A stretch of 64,000 nt of DNA from Gordonia tangerina (GTDB lineage: Bacteria > Actinomycetota > Actinomycetes > Mycobacteriales > Mycobacteriaceae). Position 1 is the first letter of the stretch. Every line of letters starts with the position of its first letter. The position numbers and the translations under genes were made by a program. Shown here in pieces: positions 19,264 through 28,185 of this stretch. The notes beneath the pieces were generated by a model. It worked only from the letters and a program-made list of their open reading frames with translations. It did no database searches and was not told the origin of the DNA. The DNA is taken from assembly GCF_021556435.1 (NCBI RefSeq), contig NZ_JAKGCU010000019.1, positions 35,033-99,032 of the forward strand, in the 5' to 3' direction.

Positions 19264-20375
19264 GGTTTGGCCCCGGTCATCATCAGGGCCATCGTGATGG
19301 CGTCGACCTGCATCCCGTCGGGATCGGTGACGGTGCACTGGCCCGGGACGAGGCGGTTGATGTTCGCGCATGTCAGCTCTGGATTCTTGGCGGGGATGCG
19401 GGTGGTCGGCGGTGTGTACCGGATGCGCAGGCCCAACGACTTCTGATCGAAGGAGATGTCGAAGGCCTTGATGAGGACCGGGACGATGCCGAGGATGTCG
19501 CCGAAGTTCCGCATGCCGGCGCCGATCACGCGCGCGACCGGCACCACGACGTCGAGCGCGGGCCAGACGAAGTGACCGTAGTGTGAGATGACGTTGGTCA
19601 GCAGGTTGATCGTCTCCGGGACGGCCGCGATGATGCGGACGACGTTGCCGACCGTCGGCAGGACCAGAGGTTGGATCACCCCGGTGATCTCGGTGATGAA
19701 CTTCTCGAGGAAGTCCCAGTTGCCGGCGAGGCCGGTGGACATGGCGCTCACGCTGTCGACGATGCGTGCGGTGTCCACGAGCGCGCCGTCGATCGGACTG
19801 TTCGCGGGCATCGCGAGCTTCTTGATCAACGCGTTGAGCTCGGGTCCGGTGCCGGCGAGTTCGTCGTCGAGATTGCCGACGAATCCGAGCACGTTCTTCA
19901 GCTGATCGGGCCCGCCCGCGGTGGTGAGTTGTTTCGCGACGACCGAGATACTCTCCAGCGACTCCGAGATCGACACCGGCGTATTGGTCGACAGGCGCGG
20001 TATGCACGTGTCCGGGCTCAGCGTGTCGCCGTCGGTGTCGTCACCGATGAGAGCGAGTTGCCGGACGGCGATTACCGACGGCGCGACCGTCGCCGCCTTG
20101 ACCTCGGCTGGGAGTCGCTGTGCACCGTCGGCGGTGAACCGCACTATCGCGGTGCCGGGACCGGGCTCCACCGACGTGATGGTGCCGACGGTGACACCGC
20201 GCTGGGTGACGTGGTTGCCGGGAAACAGCCCGATGGCGTCGTCGAACTCCGCGCAGTACTGCTGCTTGCCGGTAAGTCCGGAGCCGACGACGTAGAGGCC
20301 CGCCAGTGTCGCGACCACCACCGTGATCGAGATACCGGAGATCAGCCACTTCGAACCGAGGATCTTCACCAGCAT
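19260..20375 (-). CDS. mceD: Mce family protein D
   Basis: A 371-residue Mce protein. The membrane anchor is at residues about 10-30 (LISGISITVVVATLAGLYVVG). The Mce domain follows (FDDAIGLFPGNHVTQRGVTV, GTITSVEPGPGTAIVRF), with a helical C-terminal half rich in TVGNVVRIIAAVPETINLL-like segments. The ATG at 20375 shares one base with the mceC stop (TGATG); a GTG two codons earlier is the alternative. It ends in the ATGA overlap with mceE. Confidence 0.9.
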   Translation of the reverse strand: MLVKILGSKWLISGISITVVVATLAGLYVVGSGLTGKQQYCAEFDDAIGLFPGNHVTQRGVTVGTITSVEPGPGTAIVRFTADGAQRLPAEVKAATVAPSVIAVRQLALIGDDTDGDTLSPDTCIPRLSTNTPVSISESLESISVVAKQLTTAGGPDQLKNVLGFVGNLDDELAGTGPELNALIKKLAMPANSPIDGALVDTARIVDSVSAMSTGLAGNWDFLEKFITEITGVIQPLVLPTVGNVVRIIAAVPETINLLTNVISHYGHFVWPALDVVVPVARVIGAGMRNFGDILGIVPVLIKAFDISFDQKSLGLRIRYTPPTTRIPAKNPELTCANINRLVPGQCTVTDPDGMQVDAITMALMMTGAKP

Positions 20376-21481
20376 CAGCACGCCACCCCCACCATCGGTA
20401 CGCAGTAGTCCGACGACAGGACCAGGTTGCTCTGGTCGATCACGATGGAACCGTCCGGCGCCACCATGCCTTCCAGCCGCTTGATCAGGTCGCGGCCCTG
20501 CTCGATCAACGGCGTGTAGCGCTGGAGCGCCGGTCCGAAGTCGCGGCCGATCGCGTCGAGCTGATCGATCAAGGGTTGGATGTCGTCGTCATAGAGCAGG
20601 GCGAGACCGCGCAGTCGTTGCAGCAGCAGACCGGTGTGTTCGAGCACCACGTTCAGACGTGGTGCGAACACGGCGTACTCGGAGATGAAGCTGCTGAGGT
20701 TGCGGGCCATCTGGGTGATCACGTCGCCGTTGGCGTTGATCTGCTCGGCGTAGTCGGCCGCCAATCGCAGCATCGAGCCGAACTGATCCTGGTGCTGCTG
20801 CAGGTTGTCGAGCATCGAGCTGATCACGCCGATGTTCGTGCGCAGCGCGCCGGGGTTGGCGGTCAGCGCCTCATCGAAGTCGGCCATGGTCGTGCGCAGC
20901 GGGTTGGCATCGATCTTCGCCAGCTTGGGCTGGATTGTCTGGAAGGTCTGCATCAGGCTGTAGGGCACCGTGGTGCGCGCAGCCGGAATCGGCTCGTCAC
21001 CCAGTGGTCGGTCGCCCGCGGTCGTCAGGTCGACGAAGGAGCCGCCGACGATGGTGAGCATCTTGACGTCGGCACGGGTCTGGTCGCCGAGGTATGTACC
21101 CCACCGCACGGCCATCTCGACGTCGACGTGGTCATCTGCGAGCTCGATGCTCTTGACCGTGCCGACCGGCACACCGGCGACCCGGACGCTGTTGCCGACT
21201 CGCATCTGTCCGGCCTCGTCGAACTGTGCGACGACCCGGTAATGGCCCGGGCTCAGCCAATAGACACCCATCGCGATCAGCGCGGCGACGAGGGTGACGG
21301 CCACACCGGCGATGCCCCACCGCAGTTCGGAGCGGCGGCGACCTCGATTGGACATCGGCTTGTGGTCGGTCATGCGGTTCACCAGACCGATGCCCCGGTC
21401 CCACAGTCCGCGGATCGCCGAACCGAGGCCCGACAGCTTGGGCATGGACGTGCCGTCCTCGCGGAGGGTGTCGTAGTTCAT
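20375..21481 (-). CDS. mceC: Mce family protein C
   Basis: A 368-residue Mce protein with an unusually long cytoplasmic N-terminus (about 60 residues, with NRMTDHKPMSNRGRRRS) before the membrane helix at about 65-85. The Mce domain follows (VVAQFDEAGQMRVGNSVRVA, GVPVGTVKSIEL, VGGSFVDLTTAGDRPLG). The helical part has SFISEYAVFAPRLNVVLEH. It lacks the long Pro-rich tail seen in some MceC proteins and ends in a Cys. ATG at 21481 overlaps the mceB stop by 4 bases. Confidence 0.9.
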   Translation of the reverse strand: MNYDTLREDGTSMPKLSGLGSAIRGLWDRGIGLVNRMTDHKPMSNRGRRRSELRWGIAGVAVTLVAALIAMGVYWLSPGHYRVVAQFDEAGQMRVGNSVRVAGVPVGTVKSIELADDHVDVEMAVRWGTYLGDQTRADVKMLTIVGGSFVDLTTAGDRPLGDEPIPAARTTVPYSLMQTFQTIQPKLAKIDANPLRTTMADFDEALTANPGALRTNIGVISSMLDNLQQHQDQFGSMLRLAADYAEQINANGDVITQMARNLSSFISEYAVFAPRLNVVLEHTGLLLQRLRGLALLYDDDIQPLIDQLDAIGRDFGPALQRYTPLIEQGRDLIKRLEGMVAPDGSIVIDQSNLVLSSDYCVPMVGVAC

Positions 21482-22506
21482 CGTTTGCACAAGGTCACCT
21501 GGCTTCCACGCAGAAACAGCTTCACGTCGGCAGGTATCTCGGCCGCGCCGGCCGAGCATGTTCGATCGACCTGTGCCGCGTCGGTCGCCGGCAGCACCGA
21601 GTTGATCGACTGCAGGATGCCGGGCGACAGCGAGAGCAGTCCGATGGCGGCCTCACCGATCGGCTTGATCTGGTTGAACAGGAAGTCGGCGTCGGGGGTG
21701 CGGTTGGGCTGCACGCCGAGCGCGGCCAGGAGGTAGTCGGCCTGTACCAGCAGGTCGCCCGTGTGGTTGGCGAGATCCTCCAGATCGGGGGTCCATTCGG
21801 CGAGCACGGTGCCGAAACGCGAGATGTAGCCGATGATCGGATCGATGTACTCGGCGCGACCGTCGACCGCGCCGGACAGCTCGGCGAGGTTGTCGACGAG
21901 TGTGTTGATCACCTCGGACCGGTTGTCGACCAGCCGCATCATGGATGTCAGCGAACTCACGAATTCGCTGAAACTCGAGCCGTCGCCCTCCACCACGGCC
22001 AACAGGCTCTCCGAGAAGTGGTTGATGTCTTCCGGGCTCATCGTCGCGAACACCGGTGCGAGACCGTGGAATACCGTCGTGACGTCGAACGACGGCGTCG
22101 TCGAGGCAGTGCCGATGATCTCGTCCTGTCCAACCGGGTCGCCGGGCTGCTCCGGGTCCTGCAGGTCCACGTAACGGATGCCCGTCAGGTTGAGGTAGCG
22201 GATGGCCAGGGTGCTGTTGGCATGAACCCGGGCATCGCCCGACAGCTCGAACTCGACCCGAGCGACACTCGTCGCGTCGCCGGGAGCGTGGTGCACCTCG
22301 ATGGCCGTGACCTTGCCTATCCGTGCACCGCGCACCCGCACGTCGTTGCCCGCCTTGAGGCCGGCGGCATTGGTGAAGTCGGCGGTGTAGGTGCGGGTCA
22401 CGTTCGACACCGGACGGTCGATCGCATTGTTGATGAACAAGCCCCCGGCAACGGTCATCACCGCGAAGACGATCAGGTACACCAGGGCGCGACGGAAGCT
22501 GGTCAT
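21478..22506 (-). CDS. mceB: Mce family protein B
   Basis: A 342-residue Mce protein. The membrane anchor is close to the N-terminus (RALVYLIVFAVMTVAGGLFI). The Mce domain contains YTADFTNAAGLKAGNDVRVR, GARIGKVTAIEV and NLTGIRYVDLQDPEQPG, and the remaining half is helical. ATG at 22506 overlaps the mceA stop (ATGA). Four-base overlaps also join mceB to mceC, mceD to mceE and mceE to mceF, and mceC and mceD share one base, so the series is made from one message. Confidence 0.9.
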   Translation of the reverse strand: MTSFRRALVYLIVFAVMTVAGGLFINNAIDRPVSNVTRTYTADFTNAAGLKAGNDVRVRGARIGKVTAIEVHHAPGDATSVARVEFELSGDARVHANSTLAIRYLNLTGIRYVDLQDPEQPGDPVGQDEIIGTASTTPSFDVTTVFHGLAPVFATMSPEDINHFSESLLAVVEGDGSSFSEFVSSLTSMMRLVDNRSEVINTLVDNLAELSGAVDGRAEYIDPIIGYISRFGTVLAEWTPDLEDLANHTGDLLVQADYLLAALGVQPNRTPDADFLFNQIKPIGEAAIGLLSLSPGILQSINSVLPATDAAQVDRTCSAGAAEIPADVKLFLRGSQVTLCKR

Positions 22507-23555
22507 CGGGGGCCCGCCGATCCACCGGTGGGCAGTTGCAACGCTGCCGCCAGACCCGGCGTCGACCTGAGCACGACGTCCACGTTGAGGACCGGGCCGT
22601 CGGGGGTGTCGGGCAGCGACCTGCGTAAACGTTCGATCAGGGTGGCGATCTGGATACCGTTGCGTCGGCTGTCCGGGAAGGTCTGCTGGACCCGACCGAT
22701 GATCTCGGTGAGCACCGGCATCAGCGGCGCGGTCATCCCGAGCGCATCCGGACCGAGGAGGCGGGTGAGGTCGTCGACAAACGGACCGGCGGTGGCCGAG
22801 AGGCCCTTCTCGGAGGCCTCGAGGTATCCGGGTGCACGCGGCGCCTGCCAGTCCATGATCTGTTTGATCGGCGGCAACAGGTCGTCGACGGCGCCACGCA
22901 CCTGTCCGATCAGATGCGTGTACTGCGGGAGGGTCTCGGCGGGGGTCACCACCTGGGTGTCGGCGATGTCGCTGGCGATCTGGCCGATGGCCCCGAATAG
23001 GGGCAGCAAACCGCCGGTGGCCTGGTTGGCGATGTCCAGGACGCCGCCGACGTACGGATCGAACGCCTCGTTCTGCAGGTCGCTCAGGTTGTGGAGCAGC
23101 GTGGTGAGGGTTGCGTCCTCGGGTTCCGGTGGGGAGAAGCTCGACCCGTCGTGCAACGGGGCGCCTCCGGGCTGTCCGTAGAGCACCACGGCGGCGATAC
23201 CGAAGAGATTCTCCGGCGCGTAGCTGACCATCGCTGTGTCGGTGAGTATGTCGGTAGACGCGCCCATCCGCTCGGTGTCGAGATCGAGCGCGATCTCGTA
23301 GGTGTCCGGTGCCGGCGTGGTCACGTCAGCCACCCGGCCGACCTGTGAGCCGTTGAGGACCACCGACGCACCGCGCTGGATACCACCGGCCACCGATGAC
23401 GTGGACATGGTGATCCGGATCGAGTCGCTCGGGATCGCCCGATCGATCACCACGACAGCGCCGACGAACACCACGGAGGCGGCCAGGAAGGCGAGTGCGC
23501 GTCGTCGGTAGGTCGCCGTGTCGGCGGACATCCCGGGAATACGGAATTCGGCCAT
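22503..23555 (-). CDS. mceA: Mce family protein A
   Basis: A 350-residue Mce protein, first of the A-F series. The anchor helix is at about residues 20-40 (ALAFLAASVVFVGAVVVID). The Mce domain has ITMSTSSVAGGIQRGASVVL, NGSQVGRVADVT and AAVVLYGQPGGAPLHDG. The C-terminal helical region includes TRLLGPDALGMTAPLMPVL. ATG at 23555 is 4 bases after the YrbEB-type permease. The substrate cannot be told from sequence alone. Confidence 0.88.
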   Translation of the reverse strand: MAEFRIPGMSADTATYRRRALAFLAASVVFVGAVVVIDRAIPSDSIRITMSTSSVAGGIQRGASVVLNGSQVGRVADVTTPAPDTYEIALDLDTERMGASTDILTDTAMVSYAPENLFGIAAVVLYGQPGGAPLHDGSSFSPPEPEDATLTTLLHNLSDLQNEAFDPYVGGVLDIANQATGGLLPLFGAIGQIASDIADTQVVTPAETLPQYTHLIGQVRGAVDDLLPPIKQIMDWQAPRAPGYLEASEKGLSATAGPFVDDLTRLLGPDALGMTAPLMPVLTEIIGRVQQTFPDSRRNGIQIATLIERLRRSLPDTPDGPVLNVDVVLRSTPGLAAALQLPTGGSAGPR

Positions 23556-23559
23556 CGGA

Positions 23560-24417
23560 TCAGCCTCGGAAACTGAACGGAGAGTTGATACCCCAGAACG
23601 CCACGGTGAGGATCAGATCGAGGATCATGATCGACACCAGGCTGGCGCGGATGGCCCGACCGGAGGCGACCCCGACACCTTCCGGGCCGCCACTGGCGAA
23701 GAAGCCCTTATAGGAGTGGATGAGGGTCACGGCCACCACGAAGACGACGCATTTGATCGTCGCGAACACGAGGTCCGGAAAGTTCAGGAACTGGTCGAAA
23801 TAGTGTTCGTAGGCTCCCACGGACTCATCGCGGAACCCGACGACCAATGAACTACTCAGGTAGCTGGCGACCAGTGCGACGAGGAAGGTCGGGATGGTGG
23901 TGAGGACGCCCGCGATGACGCGCGTGGTGACAACGAAGGCCATCGCATGCACGCCGATGACCTCGAGCGCGTCGATCTCCTCGCTGATCCGCATGGAACC
24001 GACCTCGGCGGTGATGCGGCATCCGGCCTGGATCGCGAAGGCCACCGCGGCGAGGATCGGCGCGAACTCGCGGGTGATCGCGAACGACGATGCGGCGCCG
24101 GAGACCGCGCCGAGTCCCACGAGGTCGAGGGTGCTGTGGGCGATCACCGCTACGGTCGCGCCGGCCGCGATGCCCAGAGCGGCCATGACCAGGGCTGTGC
24201 CACCTCCGACGATCACCGCGCCACGACCCCACGCGAGGTCGGTCACGGCGCGGACGGTTTGCCGCGGGTAGTGGACGAAGGTGGTGGGTATGTAGCGGAT
24301 CGTGTAGTAGACGAAGGTGAGGAACTGGCCCACGTAGGCCAGGGACGTGTCCGCGCCATGGACCGCCCTGGCCACCGGTTTGGCCCACGGCGGAGCGTAC
24401 GTCGATGGCGCGTTCAT
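23560..24417 (-). CDS. yrbEB: Mce transporter permease, YrbEB type (first gene of operon)
   Basis: A 285-residue MlaE-family permease with about five membrane helices. The coupling motif MRISEEIDALEVIGVHAMAF and the preceding AIQAGCRITAEVGS mark it as YrbEB rather than YrbEA. It is the first gene of the operon, with the YrbEA partner eight genes downstream. The ATG at 24417 is preceded by GGGGAAA and gives MNAPSTYAPPWAKP; the open frame extends to 24513 without better signals. The promoter is probably in the 540-base region shared with infA. Confidence 0.92.
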   Translation of the reverse strand: MNAPSTYAPPWAKPVARAVHGADTSLAYVGQFLTFVYYTIRYIPTTFVHYPRQTVRAVTDLAWGRGAVIVGGGTALVMAALGIAAGATVAVIAHSTLDLVGLGAVSGAASSFAITREFAPILAAVAFAIQAGCRITAEVGSMRISEEIDALEVIGVHAMAFVVTTRVIAGVLTTIPTFLVALVASYLSSSLVVGFRDESVGAYEHYFDQFLNFPDLVFATIKCVVFVVAVTLIHSYKGFFASGGPEGVGVASGRAIRASLVSIMILDLILTVAFWGINSPFSFRG

Positions 24418-24515
24418 GAATTTCCCCCGAAATCCTTCGTTCCCCCGAGTCGTGTGCGACGACGAACCGAGCGCGTGTGCGTCCATCAGCCAACAGCTGG
24501 TGGCGTGTTTCAAGT

Positions 24516-24532
24516 CATATGTATCATATATG
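24516..24532. promoter_or_regulatory. AT-rich palindrome upstream of the Mce operon
   Basis: CATAT(N7)ATATG, a 17-base dyad in otherwise GC-rich DNA, 99 bases before the yrbEB start. It could be a repressor operator, or it may overlap the -10 region of the Mce promoter. The regulator is unknown. Confidence 0.4.
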
Positions 24533-24633
24533 TGGTCAAGTGTCCCACATCACACCGAATTCGCGCTGTGGGGCCGCACACCTCATTGGCGCTGTAATGC
24601 CGCTGTATTGCCGCTGTGTCGGCGCGACTCGTC

Positions 24634-24703
24634 ACAACCGCGCATCTGTCACGGTGCCGCGCATGTCGCGACGTGCGCGGCAGCGCGGGGAGTGCGCGGT
24701 TGT
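24634..24703. repeat. 70-base palindromic element, copy 2 (upstream of Mce operon)
   Basis: The outer arms are a perfect 11-base-pair stem (24634-24644 with 24693-24703). The inner arms are a perfect 9-base-pair stem (24655-24663 with 24674-24682). They are separated by a symmetrical 10-by-10 internal loop around the core TGTCGCGACG. Length, core (GCATGTCkCGAC) and CCGCGC-type arms match copy 1 at 15438-15507. Confidence 0.8.
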
Positions 24704-24957
24704 CTCAACTCCTGGCGGTTTGGTCTGAACTGCCAGTTCGCGTAACATTGAACGTCGGTGTGCTTCGCATGCCGGTATCCGCATGTCTTCGAGCCCACGG
24801 GCCGGCGAGGCGGTTCCGGCGGGTGTCAGCACCGATGGGGCCGGTCGGCGACGATCGGTGTCCACACACTAACGGATAAACACGGTTTCAACCGGGCTTC
24901 GTGTCATGGGATCGCATGGGCGATCTCCGCCGACCAGGAGCCAGGATCGCGGAGGAC

Positions 24958-25179
24958 ATGGCGAAAAAAGACGGGGCCATCGAGGTCGAGGGTCGAGTGA
25001 TCGAACCCCTGCCCAATGCGATGTTTCGCATTGAGTTGGAGAACGGGCACAAGGTTCTTGCCCACATCAGCGGCAAGATGCGGCAGCACTACATCCGCAT
25101 CCTGCCCGAGGACCGGGTCGTCGTGGAACTCTCGCCCTACGACCTCGGTCGTGGGCGCATCGTTTATCGGTACAAGTAG
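24958..25179 (+). CDS. infA: Translation initiation factor IF-1
   Basis: A 73-residue OB-fold protein that blocks the A site of the 30S subunit during initiation. It matches the family from end to end: [56 protein letters not shown]. The ATG at 24958 has GGAGG 3 bases upstream. The order infA, rpmJ, rpsM, rpsK, rpsD, rpoA, rplQ is the classical alpha-operon region. Confidence 0.98.
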   Translation: MAKKDGAIEVEGRVIEPLPNAMFRIELENGHKVLAHISGKMRQHYIRILPEDRVVVELSPYDLGRGRIVYRYK

Positions 25180-25256
25180 GACTTCCCCGGGTTTCCGGGA
25201 GAGGACAGGATCGGGTGCGGCTGGGTCGTGCCCGGACAAGTCAAGGAGAAGCGGAC

Positions 25257-25370
25257 GTGAAGGTTCAGCCGAGCGTCAAGCCGATCTGCGAGAAGTGCAA
25301 GGTGATCCGCCGTAACGGGCGGGTCATGGTGATCTGCGACAACCTGCGTCACAAGCAGCGTCAGGGCTGA
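25257..25370 (+). CDS. rpmJ: Large ribosomal subunit protein bL36
   Basis: A 37-residue zinc-ribbon protein of the 50S subunit. It begins with GTG at 25257 ([19 protein letters not shown]). Zinc ligands Cys11, Cys14, Cys27 and His32 are all present, so this is the zinc-containing (C+) form. AAGGAG lies just upstream. It follows infA after 77 bases and precedes rpsM. Confidence 0.96.
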   Translation: MKVQPSVKPICEKCKVIRRNGRVMVICDNLRHKQRQG

Positions 25371-25588
25371 TCATCGGCACCCCTCGGGGTCGCTTGAGAG
25401 TTACCGACCACAACTGAATATGCATCGAAGAGCTGAACATTCTTTGTGAAGCCCTCCCAGCACCAGTGTCGACATACGGGTCGGCGCCCACCCCCGGTTC
25501 AGAGGCCGGGGCCCCGCAGCATCAATCACCACACGAAGAGTCGGGGACGGACTGGGAGCAGACCTCTGAGAAGTAAAGGAAACGCCAC
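25371..25588 (+). promoter_or_regulatory. rpmJ-rpsM leader region
   Basis: 218 bases with no gene. It contains a GC-rich hairpin (CCCCGG 25492-25497 with CCGGGG 25506-25511) and, near the end, GTAAAGGA before the rpsM ATG. In related organisms the rpsM leader is a site of ribosomal autoregulation, which is plausible here but unproven. Confidence 0.35.
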
Positions 25589-25957
25589 ATGGCACGTGTT
25601 GCTGGTGTGGATCTCCCCCGCGAGAAGCGGCTGGAGATCGCACTGACCTACATCTACGGAGTTGGTCGTACCACCTCCAAGGAGATCCTCGAGGGGACCG
25701 GGCTCTCTGCCGACCTCCGGGCGAAGGATCTCACCGACGCCGATGTCGCAAAGCTGCGTGAATACATCGAGAACTCGGTGAAGGTCGAAGGTGACCTGCG
25801 TCGCGAGGTGCAGGCCGACATCCGTCGCAAGATCGAGATCGGCTGCTACCAGGGTCTGCGTCACCGTCGTGGCCTGCCCGTCCGCGGACAGCGCACCAAG
25901 ACCAATGCCCGTACTCGTAAGGGCCCGAAGAAGACCATCGCCGGGAAGAAGAAGTAA
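25589..25957 (+). CDS. rpsM: Small ribosomal subunit protein uS13
   Basis: A 122-residue uS13, located in the 30S head, where it contacts tRNA and forms bridges with the 50S subunit. Signature segments are [34 protein letters not shown] and the C-terminal arm [23 protein letters not shown] at 25589 is preceded by AAAGGAAA. The stop overlaps the rpsK ATG by one base (TAATG). Confidence 0.98.
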   Translation: MARVAGVDLPREKRLEIALTYIYGVGRTTSKEILEGTGLSADLRAKDLTDADVAKLREYIENSVKVEGDLRREVQADIRRKIEIGCYQGLRHRRGLPVRGQRTKTNARTRKGPKKTIAGKKK

Positions 25958-26364
25958 TGCCACCCAAGTCACGTAGCGCAGGCCCCAAGAAGGGCACCCG
26001 CCGTCGCGATAAGAAGAACGTCCCGCACGGCCACGCACACATCAAGTCGACGTTCAACAACACCATCGTGTCGATCACCGAGCCCAACGGCGCCGTCATC
26101 AGCTGGGCGTCCTCGGGTCATGTCGGCTTCAAGGGCTCGCGCAAGAGCACCCCGTTCGCTGCTCAGCTCGCCGCGGAGAATGCTGCGCGCAAGGCCCAGG
26201 AGCATGGCGTCAAGAAGGTCGACGTGTTCGTCAAGGGACCGGGTTCGGGTCGCGAGACCGCCATCCGTTCCCTGCAGGCAGCCGGTCTCGAGGTCGGCAC
26301 CATTTCCGATGTCACCCCGCAGCCACACAACGGTTGCCGTCCGCCCAAGCGGCGTCGGGTCTAG
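25957..26364 (+). CDS. rpsK: Small ribosomal subunit protein uS11
   Basis: A 135-residue uS11 of the 30S platform, lining the mRNA exit region. Typical sequence: [58 protein letters not shown] and the C-terminus [12 protein letters not shown]. It begins within the rpsM stop, so it is translationally coupled. rpsD follows after 23 bases with a good AGGAGG-like site. Confidence 0.98.
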   Translation: MPPKSRSAGPKKGTRRRDKKNVPHGHAHIKSTFNNTIVSITEPNGAVISWASSGHVGFKGSRKSTPFAAQLAAENAARKAQEHGVKKVDVFVKGPGSGRETAIRSLQAAGLEVGTISDVTPQPHNGCRPPKRRRV

Positions 26365-26387
26365 CGGGAAAGGGAGGAAGAGAAAAC

Positions 26388-26993
26388 ATGGCTCGTTATA
26401 CCGGCCCCGCAACCAAGAAGTCCCGTCGTCTGCGCGTCGATCTCATCGGCGGAGACCAGGCGTTCGAGCGTCGCCCCTACCCGCCCGGCCAGCATGGCCG
26501 CTCGCGGATCAAGGAGAGCGAGTACCTGCTCCAGCTGCAGGAGAAGCAGAAGGCCCGATTCACCTACGGAGTGATGGAGAAGCAGTTCCGTCGCTACTAC
26601 GAAGAGGCCAACCGTCGTACCGGCAAGACCGGTGACGAGCTGCTGAAGCTGCTCGAGACCCGCCTCGACAACGTCGTGTACCGCGCCGGCCTGGCCCGGA
26701 CCCGTCGTCAGGCCCGCCAGATGGTTACCCACGGTCACTTCACCGTCAACGGTGTGCGCGTGGACGTGCCCAGCTACCGGGTCAGCCAGTACGACATCAT
26801 CGACGTCCGGCCGAAGTCGCTGCAGACCGTCCCGTTCCAGATCGCCAAGGAGATCCAGGGCGACCGTCCGGTTCCGGGGTGGCTGCAGGTGGTTCCGTCG
26901 ACGCTGCGCATTCTCGTGCACCAGGTGCCCGAGCGCGCTCAGATCGACGTGCCGCTCACCGAGCAGCTCATCGTCGAGTTCTACAGCAAGTAG
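26388..26993 (+). CDS. rpsD: Small ribosomal subunit protein uS4
   Basis: A 201-residue uS4, primary 16S rRNA-binding protein of the 30S body. The N-terminus MARYTGPATKKSRRLRVDL lacks the zinc-binding cysteines, which fits the C-minus form. The S4 domain is at about residues 93-155 (ETRLDNVVYRAGLARTRRQA, GHFTVNGVRVDVPSYRV). ATG at 26388 is preceded by AGGGAGGAAG; an open frame 54 bases longer has no ribosome site. Confidence 0.97.
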   Translation: MARYTGPATKKSRRLRVDLIGGDQAFERRPYPPGQHGRSRIKESEYLLQLQEKQKARFTYGVMEKQFRRYYEEANRRTGKTGDELLKLLETRLDNVVYRAGLARTRRQARQMVTHGHFTVNGVRVDVPSYRVSQYDIIDVRPKSLQTVPFQIAKEIQGDRPVPGWLQVVPSTLRILVHQVPERAQIDVPLTEQLIVEFYSK

Positions 26994-27073
26994 TCAAGCC
27001 AGCAGCCACCTGGCTGTTCGGTTTCACCCTCGAGGCCTTCAAATAGCGGTAGGCCAAAGGAGAGAACACAGAA

Positions 27074-28126
27074 ATGCTCATCTCACAGCGACCCACTCTG
27101 ACCGAGGAGATCATCGCCGAGAACCGCTCGAAGTTCGTCATCGAGCCGCTCGAGCCGGGATTCGGCTACACCCTCGGCAACTCGCTGCGTCGTACCCTGC
27201 TCTCGTCGATCCCCGGAGCTGCGATCACCAGCATCCGCATCGACGGTGTCCTGCACGAGTTCACCACCGTCCCGGGTGTGAAGGAAGATGTCACCGACAT
27301 CATCCTGAACCTCAAGGGCCTCGTGGTCAGCTCCGAAGAGGACGAGCCGGTCACCATGTACGTGCGCAAGCAGGGTCCGGGCACCGTCACCGGCGCCGAC
27401 ATCGTGCCTCCGGCCGGTGTCACCGTGCACAACCCTGACCTGCACATCGCCACCCTGAACGACAAGGGCAAGCTCGAGATCGAGCTCGTCGTCGAGCGGG
27501 GCCGCGGCTATGTGCCGGCCGTGCAGAACAAGGCGTCGGGTGCCGAGATCGGCCGGATTCCGGTCGACTCGATCTACTCGCCGGTGCTCAAGGTGACGTA
27601 CAAGGTCGAGGCCACCCGTGTCGAGCAGCGCACCGACTTCGATCGGCTCGTGCTCGATGTGGAGACCAAGAACTCGATCACCGCTCGCGACGCGCTCGCT
27701 TCGGCGGGCAAGACCCTGGTCGAGCTGTTCGGGCTCGCCCGGGAGCTCAACGTCGAGGCGGAGGGCATCGAGATCGGGCCGTCGCCGGCCGAGGCCGACC
27801 ACATCGCGTCGTTCAGCCTGCCGATCGAGGATCTCGAGCTGACCGTGCGGTCCTACAACTGCCTCAAGCGCGAGGGTGTGCACACCGTCGGCGAGCTGGT
27901 GGCCCGGACCGAGTCGGATCTGCTCGACATCCGCAACTTCGGCCAGAAGTCGATCGACGAGGTCAAGGTCAAGCTGCACGCGCTGGGTCTGTCGCTCAAG
28001 GACAGCCCGGCCAGCTTCGACCCGTCGCAGGTCGCCGGCTACGACCCGGCAACCGGTACGTGGACCGATGACGCATCGTTCGATGCCGACTCCGGTGAGG
28101 ATTTCGCTGAAACCGAGCAGCTGTAA
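27074..28126 (+). CDS. rpoA: DNA-directed RNA polymerase subunit alpha
   Basis: A 350-residue alpha subunit that starts assembly of RNA polymerase. The N-terminal domain (to about 230) has [20 protein letters not shown] and [20 protein letters not shown] linker follows, and then the C-terminal domain (about 250-320: [39 protein letters not shown]), which binds promoter UP elements and activators. The acidic tail ends in [12 protein letters not shown] at 27074; AAAGGAGAGA lies upstream. It is followed by rplQ after 59 bases. Confidence 0.98.
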   Translation: MLISQRPTLTEEIIAENRSKFVIEPLEPGFGYTLGNSLRRTLLSSIPGAAITSIRIDGVLHEFTTVPGVKEDVTDIILNLKGLVVSSEEDEPVTMYVRKQGPGTVTGADIVPPAGVTVHNPDLHIATLNDKGKLEIELVVERGRGYVPAVQNKASGAEIGRIPVDSIYSPVLKVTYKVEATRVEQRTDFDRLVLDVETKNSITARDALASAGKTLVELFGLARELNVEAEGIEIGPSPAEADHIASFSLPIEDLELTVRSYNCLKREGVHTVGELVARTESDLLDIRNFGQKSIDEVKVKLHALGLSLKDSPASFDPSQVAGYDPATGTWTDDASFDADSGEDFAETEQL

Positions 28127-28185
28127 GGCGCTCGCCCCAAACCCTTCCGGTCGAGAGATCGTGAGTTTCTTCGAGGAGAAGAGAA

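Larger units (their letters stand above)
24418..24957. other. Divergent intergenic region between Mce operon and infA
   Basis: 540 bases without a supported gene. From the Mce side it holds an AT-rich palindrome (24516-24532), the 70-base palindromic element (24634-24703) and then the infA leader. Promoters for both directions must be here, but no clear -35/-10 pair stands out. Confidence 0.6.

Noticed and set aside
19264..20007. N-terminal extension of the mceE frame
   Set aside because: Lies entirely in mceD in another frame; the true start is fixed by the ATGA overlap and signal peptide.
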